Notes: a model not told the origin generated them from the sequence alone. A stretch of 64,000 bases of DNA from Sediminicola sp037203765 (GCF_037203765.1 NZ_JBBCAS010000003.1:348939-412938), one strand, 5' to 3'. Positions 31,803 through 41,926 are shown, counted from the stretch's first letter. Numbers and translations are program-made.

Positions 31803-34800
31803 ATGAAATATTTATTCCGAAAACAATTGATGAAATTTGTTCTTTTGGGCCTTCTCTCGGGTCTTCTCAAGGGTTGTGCCACCTACAAGGAACAAATTAG
31901 CGCAGAGCTGACAGAACTGGGAAATGTGGAGGAAAAGCCTATACATACCTTCTTTATTGCCGGTGGTCTTGGTAATCTTGAAAAAGGAAGCGATGAAAGT
32001 ATTATGGAACGTTTGGGGGAGCAATTGGCCAATGCACCTCAAAACAGTACCATGATTTTTACCGGAGATAATATTTCATCGGAGGAGAATCAATGGGAAT
32101 TGGACCAAAAACGGATAGAGCAACAAATTGGAGTCACCAAGAACTTTAAAGGTCAGACCATTATCATGCCTGGGGATTTTGAGTGGAAAAGCTTCGATGC
32201 GGACAAAATGGAGAAGGTCGAAGACTACGTGAAGGACAAAGAAAGGGAAAGGTTAAATGTTTTTCCAGAAAACGGGTGTCCCTTGGAAAGAATTGTGCTC
32301 AACGATCAATTGGATATGATTGTTATAGATTCCCAGTGGTTTATCAGTAACTGGGATAGGGTAAAAGGCATTAATAACAAGTGTACGGATATAATTACCC
32401 GAAGAAGGTTTTCCGAGGAACTGGAGGGGATGATTAATGATGGCCAGGGAAAAAATATCGTCATTGCCATGCACCATCCCATCTTTAGTAATGGTGTGTT
32501 CGCAGGAAAAGAGACTTTCACGAGCCATTTGACCCCTTTACCGGTGTTGGGTACAGTTGTTAATCGTATTGGGGATTGGGGTGGTTTCTCCAATAAAGAG
32601 CTCAATTCAAGGCGCTACAACTATCTTCGTATTCTGGTGTCCGCCATGGCCCAAGATTCCGATAGGATAACTGTGATTTCTGGGCACGAAGAAAGCTTGC
32701 AATATCTTACCGGGGGCGGTATTCATCAAATTGTAAGCGGTTCCCTCGGCGGAAAAACAGCAACCCAGCGTTCAGAAGATGAAATAATTGCCATTGGAGG
32801 ATCTCTAGACTATGAGGGGGACTATACCTATGGTGAGAAGGGGTTTGCCAAACTGGAATATTACAAGGACGGTTCCTCAAGGGTTACCTTTACTACCGTA
32901 AACACGGATGCATCCGAAAGATCTTATGCGGTGCTCCCCAAATTTGAGGAGAAACCAAAAATTGAAATTCCTAAGACCTTTACAAAAAAGTACGTTCAGG
33001 AATCCGTACTGAATGGGGAGGATAAAAAGGCATTGGAAAAAACAGGATTTTATAAATTTATTTGGGGTGATCGCTATAGAAGTTATTTTGGAAAGGAAGT
33101 CACCGCTCCAGTTGTAAATCTTGATACGCTGTACGGGGGTCTGAAAATAACCCAGGAAGGGGGAGGGCACCAGTCATACTCCTTGCGTTTGGAGGACAGT
33201 GAGGGGAAGGAATACGCCATGAGATCGCTAAGGAAAAATGCGTTGAAATTTTTGAAATTTAAGGTCAAAGGGGTTGCTTATGAAGCGGAGGATTTTAAAG
33301 GGACAATGACGGAGGAGATGATATCCGACTTTTTTACCACGGCCCATCCCTACATCCAGTTGGTAATAAGCCCCATGGCAAGAAAAGCAGATGTAAATCA
33401 TGCCAGCCCCGAATTATACTACGTACCCAAACAGGAAGGTTTTGGAGATTTGAACGCTTCCTATGGAGATGAACTGTATTTCATTGAAGAACGCCCCTCC
33501 GATAGGCACAAAGATTTTGTGGGATACAACCAGACCAATCCAGAAAAATCGGGAAGTATACCCGACTTTGAAAGTACTACTGATGTTTTGGAGAAATTAA
33601 AGCGAGACGAATCCTATGAAGTGGAGCAACGCAGTTTTGTCCGTGCCCGAATATTTGATATGCTCATTGGGGATTGGGACAGGCACCAAGACCAATGGCG
33701 ATGGGCAGAATATGAATTGGAATCAGGGGACAAGCGGTTTTTGCCCATTCCAAGGGATAGGGACGGGGCTTTCACCAAATTTGATGGGGTTGCCTTCCCT
33801 GTAATAAAGTGGTTTGTGCCCAATTCTAGGTTTTGGCAATCGTATGGTCCGGAATTGGAAAATGTGCCTTGGTTTATGGCTCAGGGCAATAGTTTGGATA
33901 GAGCTTTCGTAACCAAATATGGAACCAGCGTATGGACGGAAGAGGCAGAATTTATCCAAAAGCAATTGACCAAAGAAGTGATCGACAATGCGTTTGAACG
34001 TTTGCCCAAAGAAGTGCAGGATAGCACCTCAAACAGCATTAAACAAAGTTTAATTGGACGTTTGGAGAATTTGAAGGACATGGCCACAGAATACGGGGAA
34101 TATCTGAATGAGGTTGTTGTACTTCACGGTACCGAAAAGGATGACCGCATAACCGTGACCAGATTGCCCGAAGGAAAAACAAGGGTTGTTATACGAAGGT
34201 TGTTGAGCGATGAGCCTAATGAAATGATGTTCGACAGAACTTTTGATAAAGCAGAAACCAAAGAATTGTGGATCTATGCTTTGGGAGATAAAGACGAATT
34301 TATTGTAGAGGGTGAAGGCGATAAAGAAATCTTTATCCGTTTGGTAGGTGGTTATGGAGAGGATTCCTATAAAATTGAAAACAAGAAAGCCCTTAAGGTT
34401 TACGATTGGAAATCGGAGGAGTCCAAATTTGAGGATAAGGTGCCAGCAAAACAGTTGACCAATATATATGACACCAATACTTTTCACTGGCGTCAGTTTA
34501 CGGAAAATACCAATATTTTGTTGCCCAACGCCGGATTTAGAACAGACGACGGCCTATTCCTAGGTGCCACCAATGTATACACCAACAATGGATTTAACGG
34601 TAACCCATTTCGCCAGAAGCATTCCGTTGGAGCCAATTATTACTTTAAGTTCCAGGGTGTGGAATTGAGCTATCAGGGGATATTTGCCAATATATTTCCC
34701 AAATGGAATTTCGAAGTAGATGGCTATTTTACCAATGATCGTTTTTCAAATAATTATTTTGGAATGGGGAATGAAACCTTTAATCCAGATGATCAGTTGG

Positions 34801-35531
34801 ATAATGATTATAACAGGGCAAGGATGAGACAGGTTAAGTTAAATGCAGGAATTGCATACAGAACATTAAAGATCAAGGGTCTATATGAGTCCTACAAGGT
34901 AGATGAGAATGCCAACCGCTATTTTACACCGGATAATGTAAACCCAAATGTATTTGATTCCCAGGACTACGTAGGGGGTGAGGTTTCCATGTCCTATAAC
35001 CATGATGATGCCGATGACTTTCCTACCAAAGCTGTTTATATGGGGCTTACGGCAGGGTATAAGACCAATATTACTTTGGAAGACAATGCTTTTGCCTATG
35101 CAGGGATTAAATTTGGGTTCAGTCAGAAAGTGATTCCTTCAGGAAATCTTGTCTTGGGGACCATGGCAGAATATAAGACCAATTTCGGTGATGATTACTT
35201 CTTTTACCATGCCCCTTCCATTGGAGGTAACAATGGGCTTAGAGGATTTAGAAACGAAAGATTTACGGGTAAATCATATTTCTACCAAAGCTCAGATTTG
35301 CGATTGCGACTAAAAAGAATTGTAACGGCCGTTGCGCCCATAACTATTGGTATGTATGGTGGATTCGATTATGGTAGGGTATGGCTCGATAACGATACAT
35401 CCAATAAATGGCATACTTCCCAAGGAGGAGGTTTTTGGATCAGTGGCTACCGTTTTCTTGCTTTCAATATAGGATTTTTTAATTCCGTGGAAGGTAATCA
35501 AGTACAAGTTGGTTTCGGCTTTGGATTTTAG
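31803..35531 (+). CDS. Phosphoesterase-like / kinase-like / Omp85-type barrel fusion lipoprotein
   Basis: A 1242-residue lipoprotein (lipobox LLKGC near residue 25). Residues about 45-370 follow the calcineurin-like phosphoesterase order, TGDN, MPGDFEW (instead of GNHD), MHHPIF, SGHEE, but the first D-x-H is missing (IAGGLGN), so activity is doubtful. Residues about 440-660 show a glycine-rich strand (GGGHQSYSLRL), a lysine region (EYAMRSLRKNA), IGDWDRHQDQWRW and PRDRDGAF, an order reminiscent of HipA/Fam20/CotH-like kinases. From about 905 to the end is an outer-membrane barrel of the Omp85/surface-antigen kind (LRGFRNERFTG; ends in F). It is a single-gene unit with its own terminator. Confidence 0.75.
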   Translation: MKYLFRKQLMKFVLLGLLSGLLKGCATYKEQISAELTELGNVEEKPIHTFFIAGGLGNLEKGSDESIMERLGEQLANAPQNSTMIFTGDNISSEENQWELDQKRIEQQIGVTKNFKGQTIIMPGDFEWKSFDADKMEKVEDYVKDKERERLNVFPENGCPLERIVLNDQLDMIVIDSQWFISNWDRVKGINNKCTDIITRRRFSEELEGMINDGQGKNIVIAMHHPIFSNGVFAGKETFTSHLTPLPVLGTVVNRIGDWGGFSNKELNSRRYNYLRILVSAMAQDSDRITVISGHEESLQYLTGGGIHQIVSGSLGGKTATQRSEDEIIAIGGSLDYEGDYTYGEKGFAKLEYYKDGSSRVTFTTVNTDASERSYAVLPKFEEKPKIEIPKTFTKKYVQESVLNGEDKKALEKTGFYKFIWGDRYRSYFGKEVTAPVVNLDTLYGGLKITQEGGGHQSYSLRLEDSEGKEYAMRSLRKNALKFLKFKVKGVAYEAEDFKGTMTEEMISDFFTTAHPYIQLVISPMARKADVNHASPELYYVPKQEGFGDLNASYGDELYFIEERPSDRHKDFVGYNQTNPEKSGSIPDFESTTDVLEKLKRDESYEVEQRSFVRARIFDMLIGDWDRHQDQWRWAEYELESGDKRFLPIPRDRDGAFTKFDGVAFPVIKWFVPNSRFWQSYGPELENVPWFMAQGNSLDRAFVTKYGTSVWTEEAEFIQKQLTKEVIDNAFERLPKEVQDSTSNSIKQSLIGRLENLKDMATEYGEYLNEVVVLHGTEKDDRITVTRLPEGKTRVVIRRLLSDEPNEMMFDRTFDKAETKELWIYALGDKDEFIVEGEGDKEIFIRLVGGYGEDSYKIENKKALKVYDWKSEESKFEDKVPAKQLTNIYDTNTFHWRQFTENTNILLPNAGFRTDDGLFLGATNVYTNNGFNGNPFRQKHSVGANYYFKFQGVELSYQGIFANIFPKWNFEVDGYFTNDRFSNNYFGMGNETFNPDDQLDNDYNRARMRQVKLNAGIAYRTLKIKGLYESYKVDENANRYFTPDNVNPNVFDSQDYVGGEVSMSYNHDDADDFPTKAVYMGLTAGYKTNITLEDNAFAYAGIKFGFSQKVIPSGNLVLGTMAEYKTNFGDDYFFYHAPSIGGNNGLRGFRNERFTGKSYFYQSSDLRLRLKRIVTAVAPITIGMYGGFDYGRVWLDNDTSNKWHTSQGGGFWISGYRFLAFNIGFFNSVEGNQVQVGFGFGF

Positions 35532-35559
35532 ACTTAGCTGAAGCAGATATTAAAATGGT

Positions 35560-35607
35560 AAATCCCTGTGACCTAAACTTAATTGTGGCGGTCACAGGGA
35601 TTTTTTA
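35560..35607 (+). terminator. Rho-independent terminator
   Basis: TCCCTGTGACC and GGTCACAGGGA form an 11-bp stem with a 16-nt loop, followed by TTTTTTATTT, 29 bp after the stop of the fusion gene. Confidence 0.88.
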
Positions 35608-35623
35608 TTTTAGGACGCATGGT

Positions 35624-36652
35624 TTACAAATGCGTCTTGTCTTCATTGGGTTGACCGTATTCCCTTTTGTAGATGCGCAGTACAATTAAAAATAAGCTGA
35701 TCATCAACGGCCCAAAGATAAGTCCTATGAATCCAAAAAGAGGAACACCAACAATGACACCCACTAGGGTGATCAGCGGGTGCACATCATCCAATTTGCG
35801 GAGTACGTAGAGTCTAATGATGTTGTCCGTGGAGCCTACCACAACGATACCATAAAGCAATATACCCCAAGCTTGTATGGGGGTGCCAGTGGATAAGGTC
35901 ATTAGAAATACTGGTAAAATACCAATGAGCGTGCCTACAAAGGGGATCATGGAGCCAACAGCAACAATAGTAAACCAGAAAAAGGGGTCCTCAATACGGA
36001 ATATAAGGAAGCCAATGAGGGCCACAATTCCCTGTGCAATGGCTACCAAAGGAATTCCCAGGGCATTGCTCTTTACCATTTTTTCGCACTCGGTACTTAT
36101 AATTTTTAAGTTATCATTGTTTATTGGGATATACTCGAATAGGGATTGGCGCAACATTCTCCTATTGGTAAGCATGTAATATAACATCAGATACATGATA
36201 CCTATGGAAAGTAGCACGTTAAAAGTTCCACCAGCAAAGCTGAACAAATTATCGGATAACCAGGATGATATACCTGAGGTATCTATTTCAGAGGTAAAAT
36301 CATAGCCAATTTTAGTTTCCCATTTGTTCAAAAGACCTTCGGTTTTAGAAACAAATTCTTCTGGTTTGTTGGTGATCTTGCCCACCTTATTGCCAAGCAT
36401 TAATGCAATTCCGGCTACTGGGACCAGAATACAGAAGAAGGAAAGGAAAAGTAACAGCGCGGCGGCCCAATCCGGATTCCAGCCTCTTCGGGTGAGTTTG
36501 CCCATAAATTTCCTCAAAATAAAAAATAGGGTAATGGCACCCAGGACTCCGGATAAATAGGGCAACATTTCCCTAAATATAAGTGTGCCCATGAGCACGA
36601 TCAGAATCAGCACGAAAATTTGCCTAATTACTTTTGGGGGTATGGCGTTCAT
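35624..36652 (-). CDS. AI-2E family (PerM/YdiK) transporter
   Basis: A 342-residue inner-membrane protein with about eight hydrophobic segments: two pairs at the N-terminus (RQIFVLILIVLMGTLIF, AALLLFLSFFCILVPVAGIALML) and a conserved C-terminal block, IEDPFFWFTIVAVGSMIPFVGTLIGILPVFL and HPLITLVGVIVGVPLFGFIGLIFGPLM, diagnostic of the AI-2E transporter family (PF01594). Members export or take up diverse molecules, including Na+/H+ exchange in some. It is encoded 55 bp downstream of the PAS histidine kinase on the same strand. Confidence 0.92.
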   Translation of the reverse strand: MNAIPPKVIRQIFVLILIVLMGTLIFREMLPYLSGVLGAITLFFILRKFMGKLTRRGWNPDWAAALLLFLSFFCILVPVAGIALMLGNKVGKITNKPEEFVSKTEGLLNKWETKIGYDFTSEIDTSGISSWLSDNLFSFAGGTFNVLLSIGIMYLMLYYMLTNRRMLRQSLFEYIPINNDNLKIISTECEKMVKSNALGIPLVAIAQGIVALIGFLIFRIEDPFFWFTIVAVGSMIPFVGTLIGILPVFLMTLSTGTPIQAWGILLYGIVVVGSTDNIIRLYVLRKLDDVHPLITLVGVIVGVPLFGFIGLIFGPLMISLFLIVLRIYKREYGQPNEDKTHL

Positions 36653-36707
36653 CCTTGGTCGGGAATTTGGTTTAGCTAATAAATTTTTACGTTGTTATCA
36701 ATTGGTT

Positions 36708-39557
36708 TTATTGCTCCATGGGAATAAAGATATCAAATGTGACCCCCTTGTTGGGCATGCTGCTCGCTTTGATAAAACCATCATGGTTCAAAACAATCTT
36801 CTTGACAATTGCCAATCCGATTCCGGTACCTTCATAATCGTTCTTGCCATGAAGTCGCTGAAAGACCTCAAAAATTTTATCCTTATGTTCGGTATCAAAG
36901 CCTATCCCATTATCCGAAAAGGTGATGTGGCAATAATCTTTGAATGGTAAAAGGTCCAAATCTTGGATTTCTTTTCCATTTACTTCCGTACTATTGATTT
37001 TTATTTTGGGAGGTACTCCGGGAAGGGAGAATTTAATGGAGTTGCTTATTAAGTTGCTCATTAGCTGTACAAATTGAAAAGGAATAATCGAAACTTCACA
37101 CATATTTCCAATTTCGATCACGCCCTTTTTTTCATCCAGTTTTTCCATTAAATCCAATTGGGCCTCCTCAATAATTTCATTGAGATTCATGGATTTAAAC
37201 TCTTTTCCAGAGGTATTGGTCCTAGAATAGGCCAAAAGGTCTTTGATAAGATTCTGCATCCTATTGGCAGAATCCTGTATACGTCCGAAGTAATTTTTTC
37301 CAGAATCGGATAGCGTATCATTTTCTTTTTCCGCGATACGCGAAATAAACGTTTGGATTTTGCGCAGAGGTTCTTGAAGATCATGACTGGAAACATAGGC
37401 AAAGGATTGTAGTTCCACGTTCATCTTCTGAAGCTCGGCAATGGAATTTTCCAGTTTTTCATTGGTTTCTTTCAACATTCGGGTTCGTTCCTTAACCTTT
37501 TGCTCCAATTCGCTGGCGAACTTCTTTTGGTCTTGGATATCTGTACTCGCTCCAACCCAACGTTGAATATTTCCTTCCTCATCACGTTGGGGAATGGCTT
37601 TGCTCAATATCCAATGGTAAGATCCATCATGTCTTCTAAAACGGTGTTCGAATAAAAAATCTTCTCCAGTTTCAATAGAATTTTTCCATTGATTTACATT
37701 TTCTTCCCTATCGTCCGGATGGATGATATCCAACCACCCCTTTTCCAATATTTCCTCCAGATCCATGCCAGAATATTTAAAGACCGCCTGGTTGAAATAG
37801 TTTAGATTCCCTTCTGGATCAGCAATCCATATTTGTTGGGGCATGGAATCTGCCAACAATCTAAATTTTTGTTCACTTTCCAAAAGAACCTGTTGGTTTA
37901 TCTTATCATCGGTGATATCTCTAACAACCCCTATTAGCTTTATAGGTTTTTCCTGATCATCGTAATAAATTTTACCTTCTGTCCGGATCCATTTGATCTC
38001 CTTGGAAGGAGTAATTAAACGGGCCTCATAGTGAAATATCCCAGTTTCAAATGCAGTGGTGAATGCCTTTCTGACAATGGGGTCTATATCCTCAGGATGT
38101 ATCTGATTCCGCATTTCCTCATGACTCAGATTTGAAGATTGATCGTGACCAAATATTTCCATTAATCTTGGGGAATAAATAATCCTTTTATCAATCAGGT
38201 CGAGCTCAAAAGTGGCCATTTCAGCAGCCTCAGTGGCCAATCGCAAACGGGTTTCGGCTTCTTCTGTTTTTTTTCGCGAAATCACATTTTCAGTGACATC
38301 TATTACTGTGAGAATCAAGCCTTCTATTGTATTGTTTGAATCAATTAACGGAGAATAGTCTATATCCACATAGAGTTTACGCATACCGTCATCTCCTACA
38401 ACAATCGCCAACGCCTCCTTCTCCTGATATGGGATACCCGTTGCCAAAACCTTGTCCAGGAGTGGAATAAATTTTTGATCTTTCAGTTCTGGGAAAATAT
38501 CAATGATATCCCTACCCAAAATTACCTCCTCCTTTTTGCGCCATATGGTGTTTATCATGGCCTCATTGGCAAGTTCCACGGTGTGATTCTTGCCTCTAAA
38601 AACAGCCATAGGGACCGGAGAATGCATGACCAAATTTCTAAACTTCTTTTCACTTTCCGACAGGGCGTGTTTGGCTTTGACCAATTCCGTAACTTCAATG
38701 GCAATACCAATGGTTCCTGATATTTCATCGTTATCTTCCCTTAATGCCTGACAGATAAAATTAAAATATCCCAGTTCTGTACTTCCATGCCTCTCAACTT
38801 TTACTGGGAATTCGGTGCCTTGAAATGTTTCACCGGTCTGGTAAACTTTCTTCAGGATGTTCTCCAGACCATCTCTGGATTCCGGAAGGGCTTCAAAAAG
38901 AGGTTTTCCAATAATATCATTTTCCTTCACATCAGCCAATTCCAAAAAATTGTCGTTTACCATTTCTACGATCAATTCCGGACCTCTATAAACACCAATA
39001 CTCACTGGCGCCTGTTTTATAGAGGCTTTAAAGCGATTGTCGACCTCTTCGGCTATGGCTATTTCCCTTACCTTTTGGGTAGATTCTATGGAGGTGACAA
39101 AAAGTCCCTCACTATTACCTTCCGAATCAATTAGGGGGCTATAGTTGACCGTCCAATAGGCATCCTCAATTTTTCCATTTCTGAAAATAGGGATCAATTG
39201 ATTTTCTAAAAATAGCCCGTCTTTGGTAGTATAGACTTTATCAAACAAAGGTTTTATAAAATCCCATGATTCAGGAAAAGATGTTTCGGTTGGTTCGCCC
39301 AAAACGGCAATGTGTTTCCCATCATCACCTAGGCTGGGTTTATGTGCATCATTAAAAAAACAAAGATATTCAGGTCCCCAGAAAACAAGCATGGGCAGTT
39401 TGGAATGTAGTATAATATTGAGGGACGTACAAAGACTTGGAGGCCAGGTTTCAATGGGTCCCAAGGAACTATTGGACCAATCTTTTTCGGCTATTAAACT
39501 TCCCATTTCCCCACCACCTTTCAGAAAATATATATTGTGCTTATTTACCTTGAGCAT
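36708..39557 (-). CDS. Multi-PAS sensor histidine kinase
   Basis: A 949-residue cytosolic kinase with no membrane segment. About five PAS domains are visible: 30-165, 170-295 (APVSIGVYRGPELIVEMVND), 305-430 (SPVPMAVFRGKNHTVELANE), 440-560 (FELDLIDKRIIYSPRLMEIFG), and 565-690 (MPQQIWIADPEGNLNYFNQA, with PAC). Then comes a coiled coil, a HisKA domain with phospho-acceptor H in SSHDLQEPLR (about 729), and a HATPase with N-box, FSDNGIGFD (G1) and GTGIGLAIVK (G2). The last PAS domains have the typical PAC end R-x-x-G-x-x-x-W. Partner regulator not adjacent. Confidence 0.93.
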   Translation of the reverse strand: MLKVNKHNIYFLKGGGEMGSLIAEKDWSNSSLGPIETWPPSLCTSLNIILHSKLPMLVFWGPEYLCFFNDAHKPSLGDDGKHIAVLGEPTETSFPESWDFIKPLFDKVYTTKDGLFLENQLIPIFRNGKIEDAYWTVNYSPLIDSEGNSEGLFVTSIESTQKVREIAIAEEVDNRFKASIKQAPVSIGVYRGPELIVEMVNDNFLELADVKENDIIGKPLFEALPESRDGLENILKKVYQTGETFQGTEFPVKVERHGSTELGYFNFICQALREDNDEISGTIGIAIEVTELVKAKHALSESEKKFRNLVMHSPVPMAVFRGKNHTVELANEAMINTIWRKKEEVILGRDIIDIFPELKDQKFIPLLDKVLATGIPYQEKEALAIVVGDDGMRKLYVDIDYSPLIDSNNTIEGLILTVIDVTENVISRKKTEEAETRLRLATEAAEMATFELDLIDKRIIYSPRLMEIFGHDQSSNLSHEEMRNQIHPEDIDPIVRKAFTTAFETGIFHYEARLITPSKEIKWIRTEGKIYYDDQEKPIKLIGVVRDITDDKINQQVLLESEQKFRLLADSMPQQIWIADPEGNLNYFNQAVFKYSGMDLEEILEKGWLDIIHPDDREENVNQWKNSIETGEDFLFEHRFRRHDGSYHWILSKAIPQRDEEGNIQRWVGASTDIQDQKKFASELEQKVKERTRMLKETNEKLENSIAELQKMNVELQSFAYVSSHDLQEPLRKIQTFISRIAEKENDTLSDSGKNYFGRIQDSANRMQNLIKDLLAYSRTNTSGKEFKSMNLNEIIEEAQLDLMEKLDEKKGVIEIGNMCEVSIIPFQFVQLMSNLISNSIKFSLPGVPPKIKINSTEVNGKEIQDLDLLPFKDYCHITFSDNGIGFDTEHKDKIFEVFQRLHGKNDYEGTGIGLAIVKKIVLNHDGFIKASSMPNKGVTFDIFIPMEQ

Positions 39558-39770
39558 TGTAAATTATATTAGATAATCCGGTCTGTTATAAAAGGAGGGA
39601 AATTAGGAAAATAAAAACAATAAAGCATTATGCACACCTTTGCTCGTCAAGGGTTTTAACATCTTTTTAAGAAATTCAATGTTTATTGGGTTTTGTGGCC
39701 ATAAAAATAAAAAATGATGCTTCTGCTGCTGGCTTAAATTTAAATATCAAGTATTCTGGGAAAAGGAATA

Positions 39771-40358
39771 TTAATGTTTTCCCATTCCAAGAAATATAAA
39801 ATCGGTCAGTTGTTTTTCAATCTCAATTCTATTGGTATTGGCATTCTTATCATTGGCATCGGTATACTTGTCATAAAGCCAACGTAAGGACGATAAGAAG
39901 GTAAGGGTGGCAAAATCAGGGTCCATCACCCTAAATTTTCCCTGTTCCATACCAGCAATAATGATTTCCCGTACTTTTTTATTGTATTTCTTTTTCAGGT
40001 AAAGGAGTTCTCCGCGTTTAGGATCCTCCAAATTGCGCCATTCATTGACCAAGAGTGACAATTCGTAGGGTTTTTTTGAAATCATTTGAATATGAACGGA
40101 AATGATCAGTCTCAGCTTTTCATCAGGAGCATATGAAGAGTCCATGATGAGTTCTATGGAATCCAAAAACTCATTGGAAATATCAAAGAGATAGGTTTCC
40201 AATAAGGCTTGTTTGGAGTCTATATAATTATAAACATTGGCTACTTTGAAATTTAGCTTCTCGGCAATGTCCCGCATGGTGGTGGCCTTATATCCCTTTT
40301 CGTGTATCAGCTTCAATGATTCTTCAAAAAATCTTTCTTTTTTAGTGCTTTTGCCCAT
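39771..40358 (-). CDS. TetR/AcrR-family transcriptional regulator
   Basis: A 195-residue repressor-type protein. The N-terminal helix-turn-helix reads ERFFEESLKLIHEKGYKATTMRDIAEKLNFKVANVYNYIDSKQALLETYL, the canonical TetR head; the C-terminal domain is helical and unspecific. The start at 40358 (MGKSTKKERFF) is chosen; a frame open to 40484 would add about 42 residues without any similarity and would cover the likely operators. Two palindromes upstream (40390-40412 and 40430-40445) suggest autoregulation. Target genes are not evident. Confidence 0.88.
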   Translation of the reverse strand: MGKSTKKERFFEESLKLIHEKGYKATTMRDIAEKLNFKVANVYNYIDSKQALLETYLFDISNEFLDSIELIMDSSYAPDEKLRLIISVHIQMISKKPYELSLLVNEWRNLEDPKRGELLYLKKKYNKKVREIIIAGMEQGKFRVMDPDFATLTFLSSLRWLYDKYTDANDKNANTNRIEIEKQLTDFIFLGMGKH

Positions 40359-40389
40359 AGATAAAACTGCAAATGATTTAAGTACTTTA

Positions 40390-40412
40390 ATTCTTTGGTA
40401 TAACCAAAGAAT
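40390..40412. promoter_or_regulatory. 23-bp palindrome, likely TetR operator
   Basis: ATTCTTTGGT and ACCAAAGAAT flank a 3-nt centre, a perfect inverted repeat 32 bp upstream of the TetR start codon. Its position fits repression of the regulator's own promoter. Confidence 0.6.
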
Positions 40413-40429
40413 ATACATCCATGAATTAC

Positions 40430-40445
40430 ATGAACATTTGTTCAT
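40430..40445. promoter_or_regulatory. 16-bp palindrome upstream of TetR
   Basis: ATGAACA and TGTTCAT flank a 2-nt centre. It is a second perfect palindrome 18 bp to the right of the first, of different sequence, so it may be the site of another factor. Confidence 0.4.
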
Positions 40446-40597
40446 AAAACGATTAATATGGAAAGGTAGTATGTCATTTGGCAATTATTATAGTATTTTA
40501 AAGCAGATACACCATAGATTGTGTAAATTTCAGGAGCGATCGCAATTAATATGGATGGACTGCCATAGTTAAATAGATTACCTAAAAACCAAGTAAA

Positions 40598-40795
40598 ATG
40601 ACAACAGAAGATGTATATACCACAGTGAGGACCTTGGCTGAATTTAGGGACCTGTTCGAAGAATCTATAAAAAAGGCCCAATTGCCCAATGATAAGCAGA
40701 TGTACAACGAGCTACATAAATATTCTGCATTATTGGGAAGCTATATGGAAGGTTTGTTGGAAGAGGGTATGTTTCCTACGGATCGGGATCATTGA
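40598..40795 (+). CDS. Small acidic helical hypothetical protein
   Basis: A 65-residue hydrophilic protein (MTTEDVYTTVRTLAEFRDLFEESIKKAQ...), predicted helical, without signal peptide. It begins with an ATG at a plausible distance from the palindromes shared with tetR, and could be a divergent target of that regulator. No domain recognised. Confidence 0.5.
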   Translation: MTTEDVYTTVRTLAEFRDLFEESIKKAQLPNDKQMYNELHKYSALLGSYMEGLLEEGMFPTDRDH

Positions 40796-41002
40796 TGGAT
40801 GGATGGCCACTGATAGCGTTGACGCTGCGTTTTTAACAATGGGGGACACCCACAAAAGAAATACAACAGACCCTTTATTGGGGCCCCATGGGGTCCATCG
40901 TTTTTTTTGTGATTATTTTTTCAAGGTCCGTAAATCTTTTAAGATTAAATTGCATGCTCATTTATAGTGCAAATAAGAATAAATAAAAATCTCAATAATA
41001 AA

Positions 41003-41890
41003 ATGAATAATTTTAAGGAAATGAAGAAAAAAATGGGAATTGGAATTTTATATGCCGTGCTTTTTATGATCGGTATGAGCATAGGAAATGCCCAAGATAA
41101 GCTTGGCGGTTTGGCACTGTATACCGTAAGGGATGAAATGGGCAAGGATGTAAGGGCAACGCTACAGGCGGTTGCGGATGCAGGGTACAAAAATATAGAG
41201 TCTGCAGGTTATGCAGATGGTAAATTTTACAACCTTCCCCCAGAAGATTTCAAAGATTTATTGGAGGAGCTCAACCTAACGCCCATAAGTACACACCAAG
41301 TGACCGTAACCATGGAAAATGCAGATGCCATGATGGCCGATGTAAAAGCAGCTGGATTTGAATATTTCGTAATTCCCGTTCCCCCAATGGGCCTTTTTAC
41401 ATATGACAATACAACCCAAAGTATGGGTATGACAGGAGGTGCCGAAAATTTGGCAAATATCCTGAGCACGCTGGGTAAAAAATGTCAAAAAGCGGGTTTA
41501 AAATTGTTGTACCACAATCACGATTTTGAGTTTATGAAGGATGAAGATGGAATTGTAACCATGGATTACCTTTTGGAAAATACGGACCCTGAGTATGTCA
41601 ATTTTCAAATGGATCTATATTGGGTGACCAAGGCAGGTGCTGATCCTATTGCCTATTTTGAAAGATATCCAGGTAGGTTTATCATCTGGCATGTCAAGGA
41701 TATGGATAAAGAGGGCAGGTTTGCTCCCGTAGGTGACGGCACCATAGATTTTGCAAGGATCTTGGCAGAAAAGGAATTATCGGGCATGAAATATTATATG
41801 GTAGAGCAGGATAGGACCTTCGACGGATTACAACCTTTGGAAGCCATAAAAATTAGCCATGAAGGGATAAAGAAAATAGGGTTCAATTAA
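41003..41890 (+). CDS. Exported sugar isomerase/epimerase-like TIM-barrel protein
   Basis: A 295-residue protein of the xylose isomerase-like TIM-barrel (AP endonuclease 2) superfamily. An N-terminal signal peptide (MKKKMGIGILYAVLFMIGMSIGNAQ) shows export. The metal-binding residues appear in order: LYHNHDFEF (E), NFQMDLYWV (D), IIWHVKDMD (H and D), and MVEQDRTF (E). ATG codons at 41003 and 41021 are both plausible starts. Such exported proteins in Bacteroidota are usually annotated sugar phosphate isomerases/epimerases; the substrate is unknown. It is followed by a strong terminator. Confidence 0.87.
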   Translation: MNNFKEMKKKMGIGILYAVLFMIGMSIGNAQDKLGGLALYTVRDEMGKDVRATLQAVADAGYKNIESAGYADGKFYNLPPEDFKDLLEELNLTPISTHQVTVTMENADAMMADVKAAGFEYFVIPVPPMGLFTYDNTTQSMGMTGGAENLANILSTLGKKCQKAGLKLLYHNHDFEFMKDEDGIVTMDYLLENTDPEYVNFQMDLYWVTKAGADPIAYFERYPGRFIIWHVKDMDKEGRFAPVGDGTIDFARILAEKELSGMKYYMVEQDRTFDGLQPLEAIKISHEGIKKIGFN

Positions 41891-41926
41891 TTGATGGCAA
41901 CACCAATATGTTTTTAATAACGCAAG

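Noticed and set aside
40886..40920. GC-rich hairpin and T-run after the 65-codon gene
   Set aside because: The stem has a mismatch and almost no loop; I could not decide whether it is a terminator and left it out.
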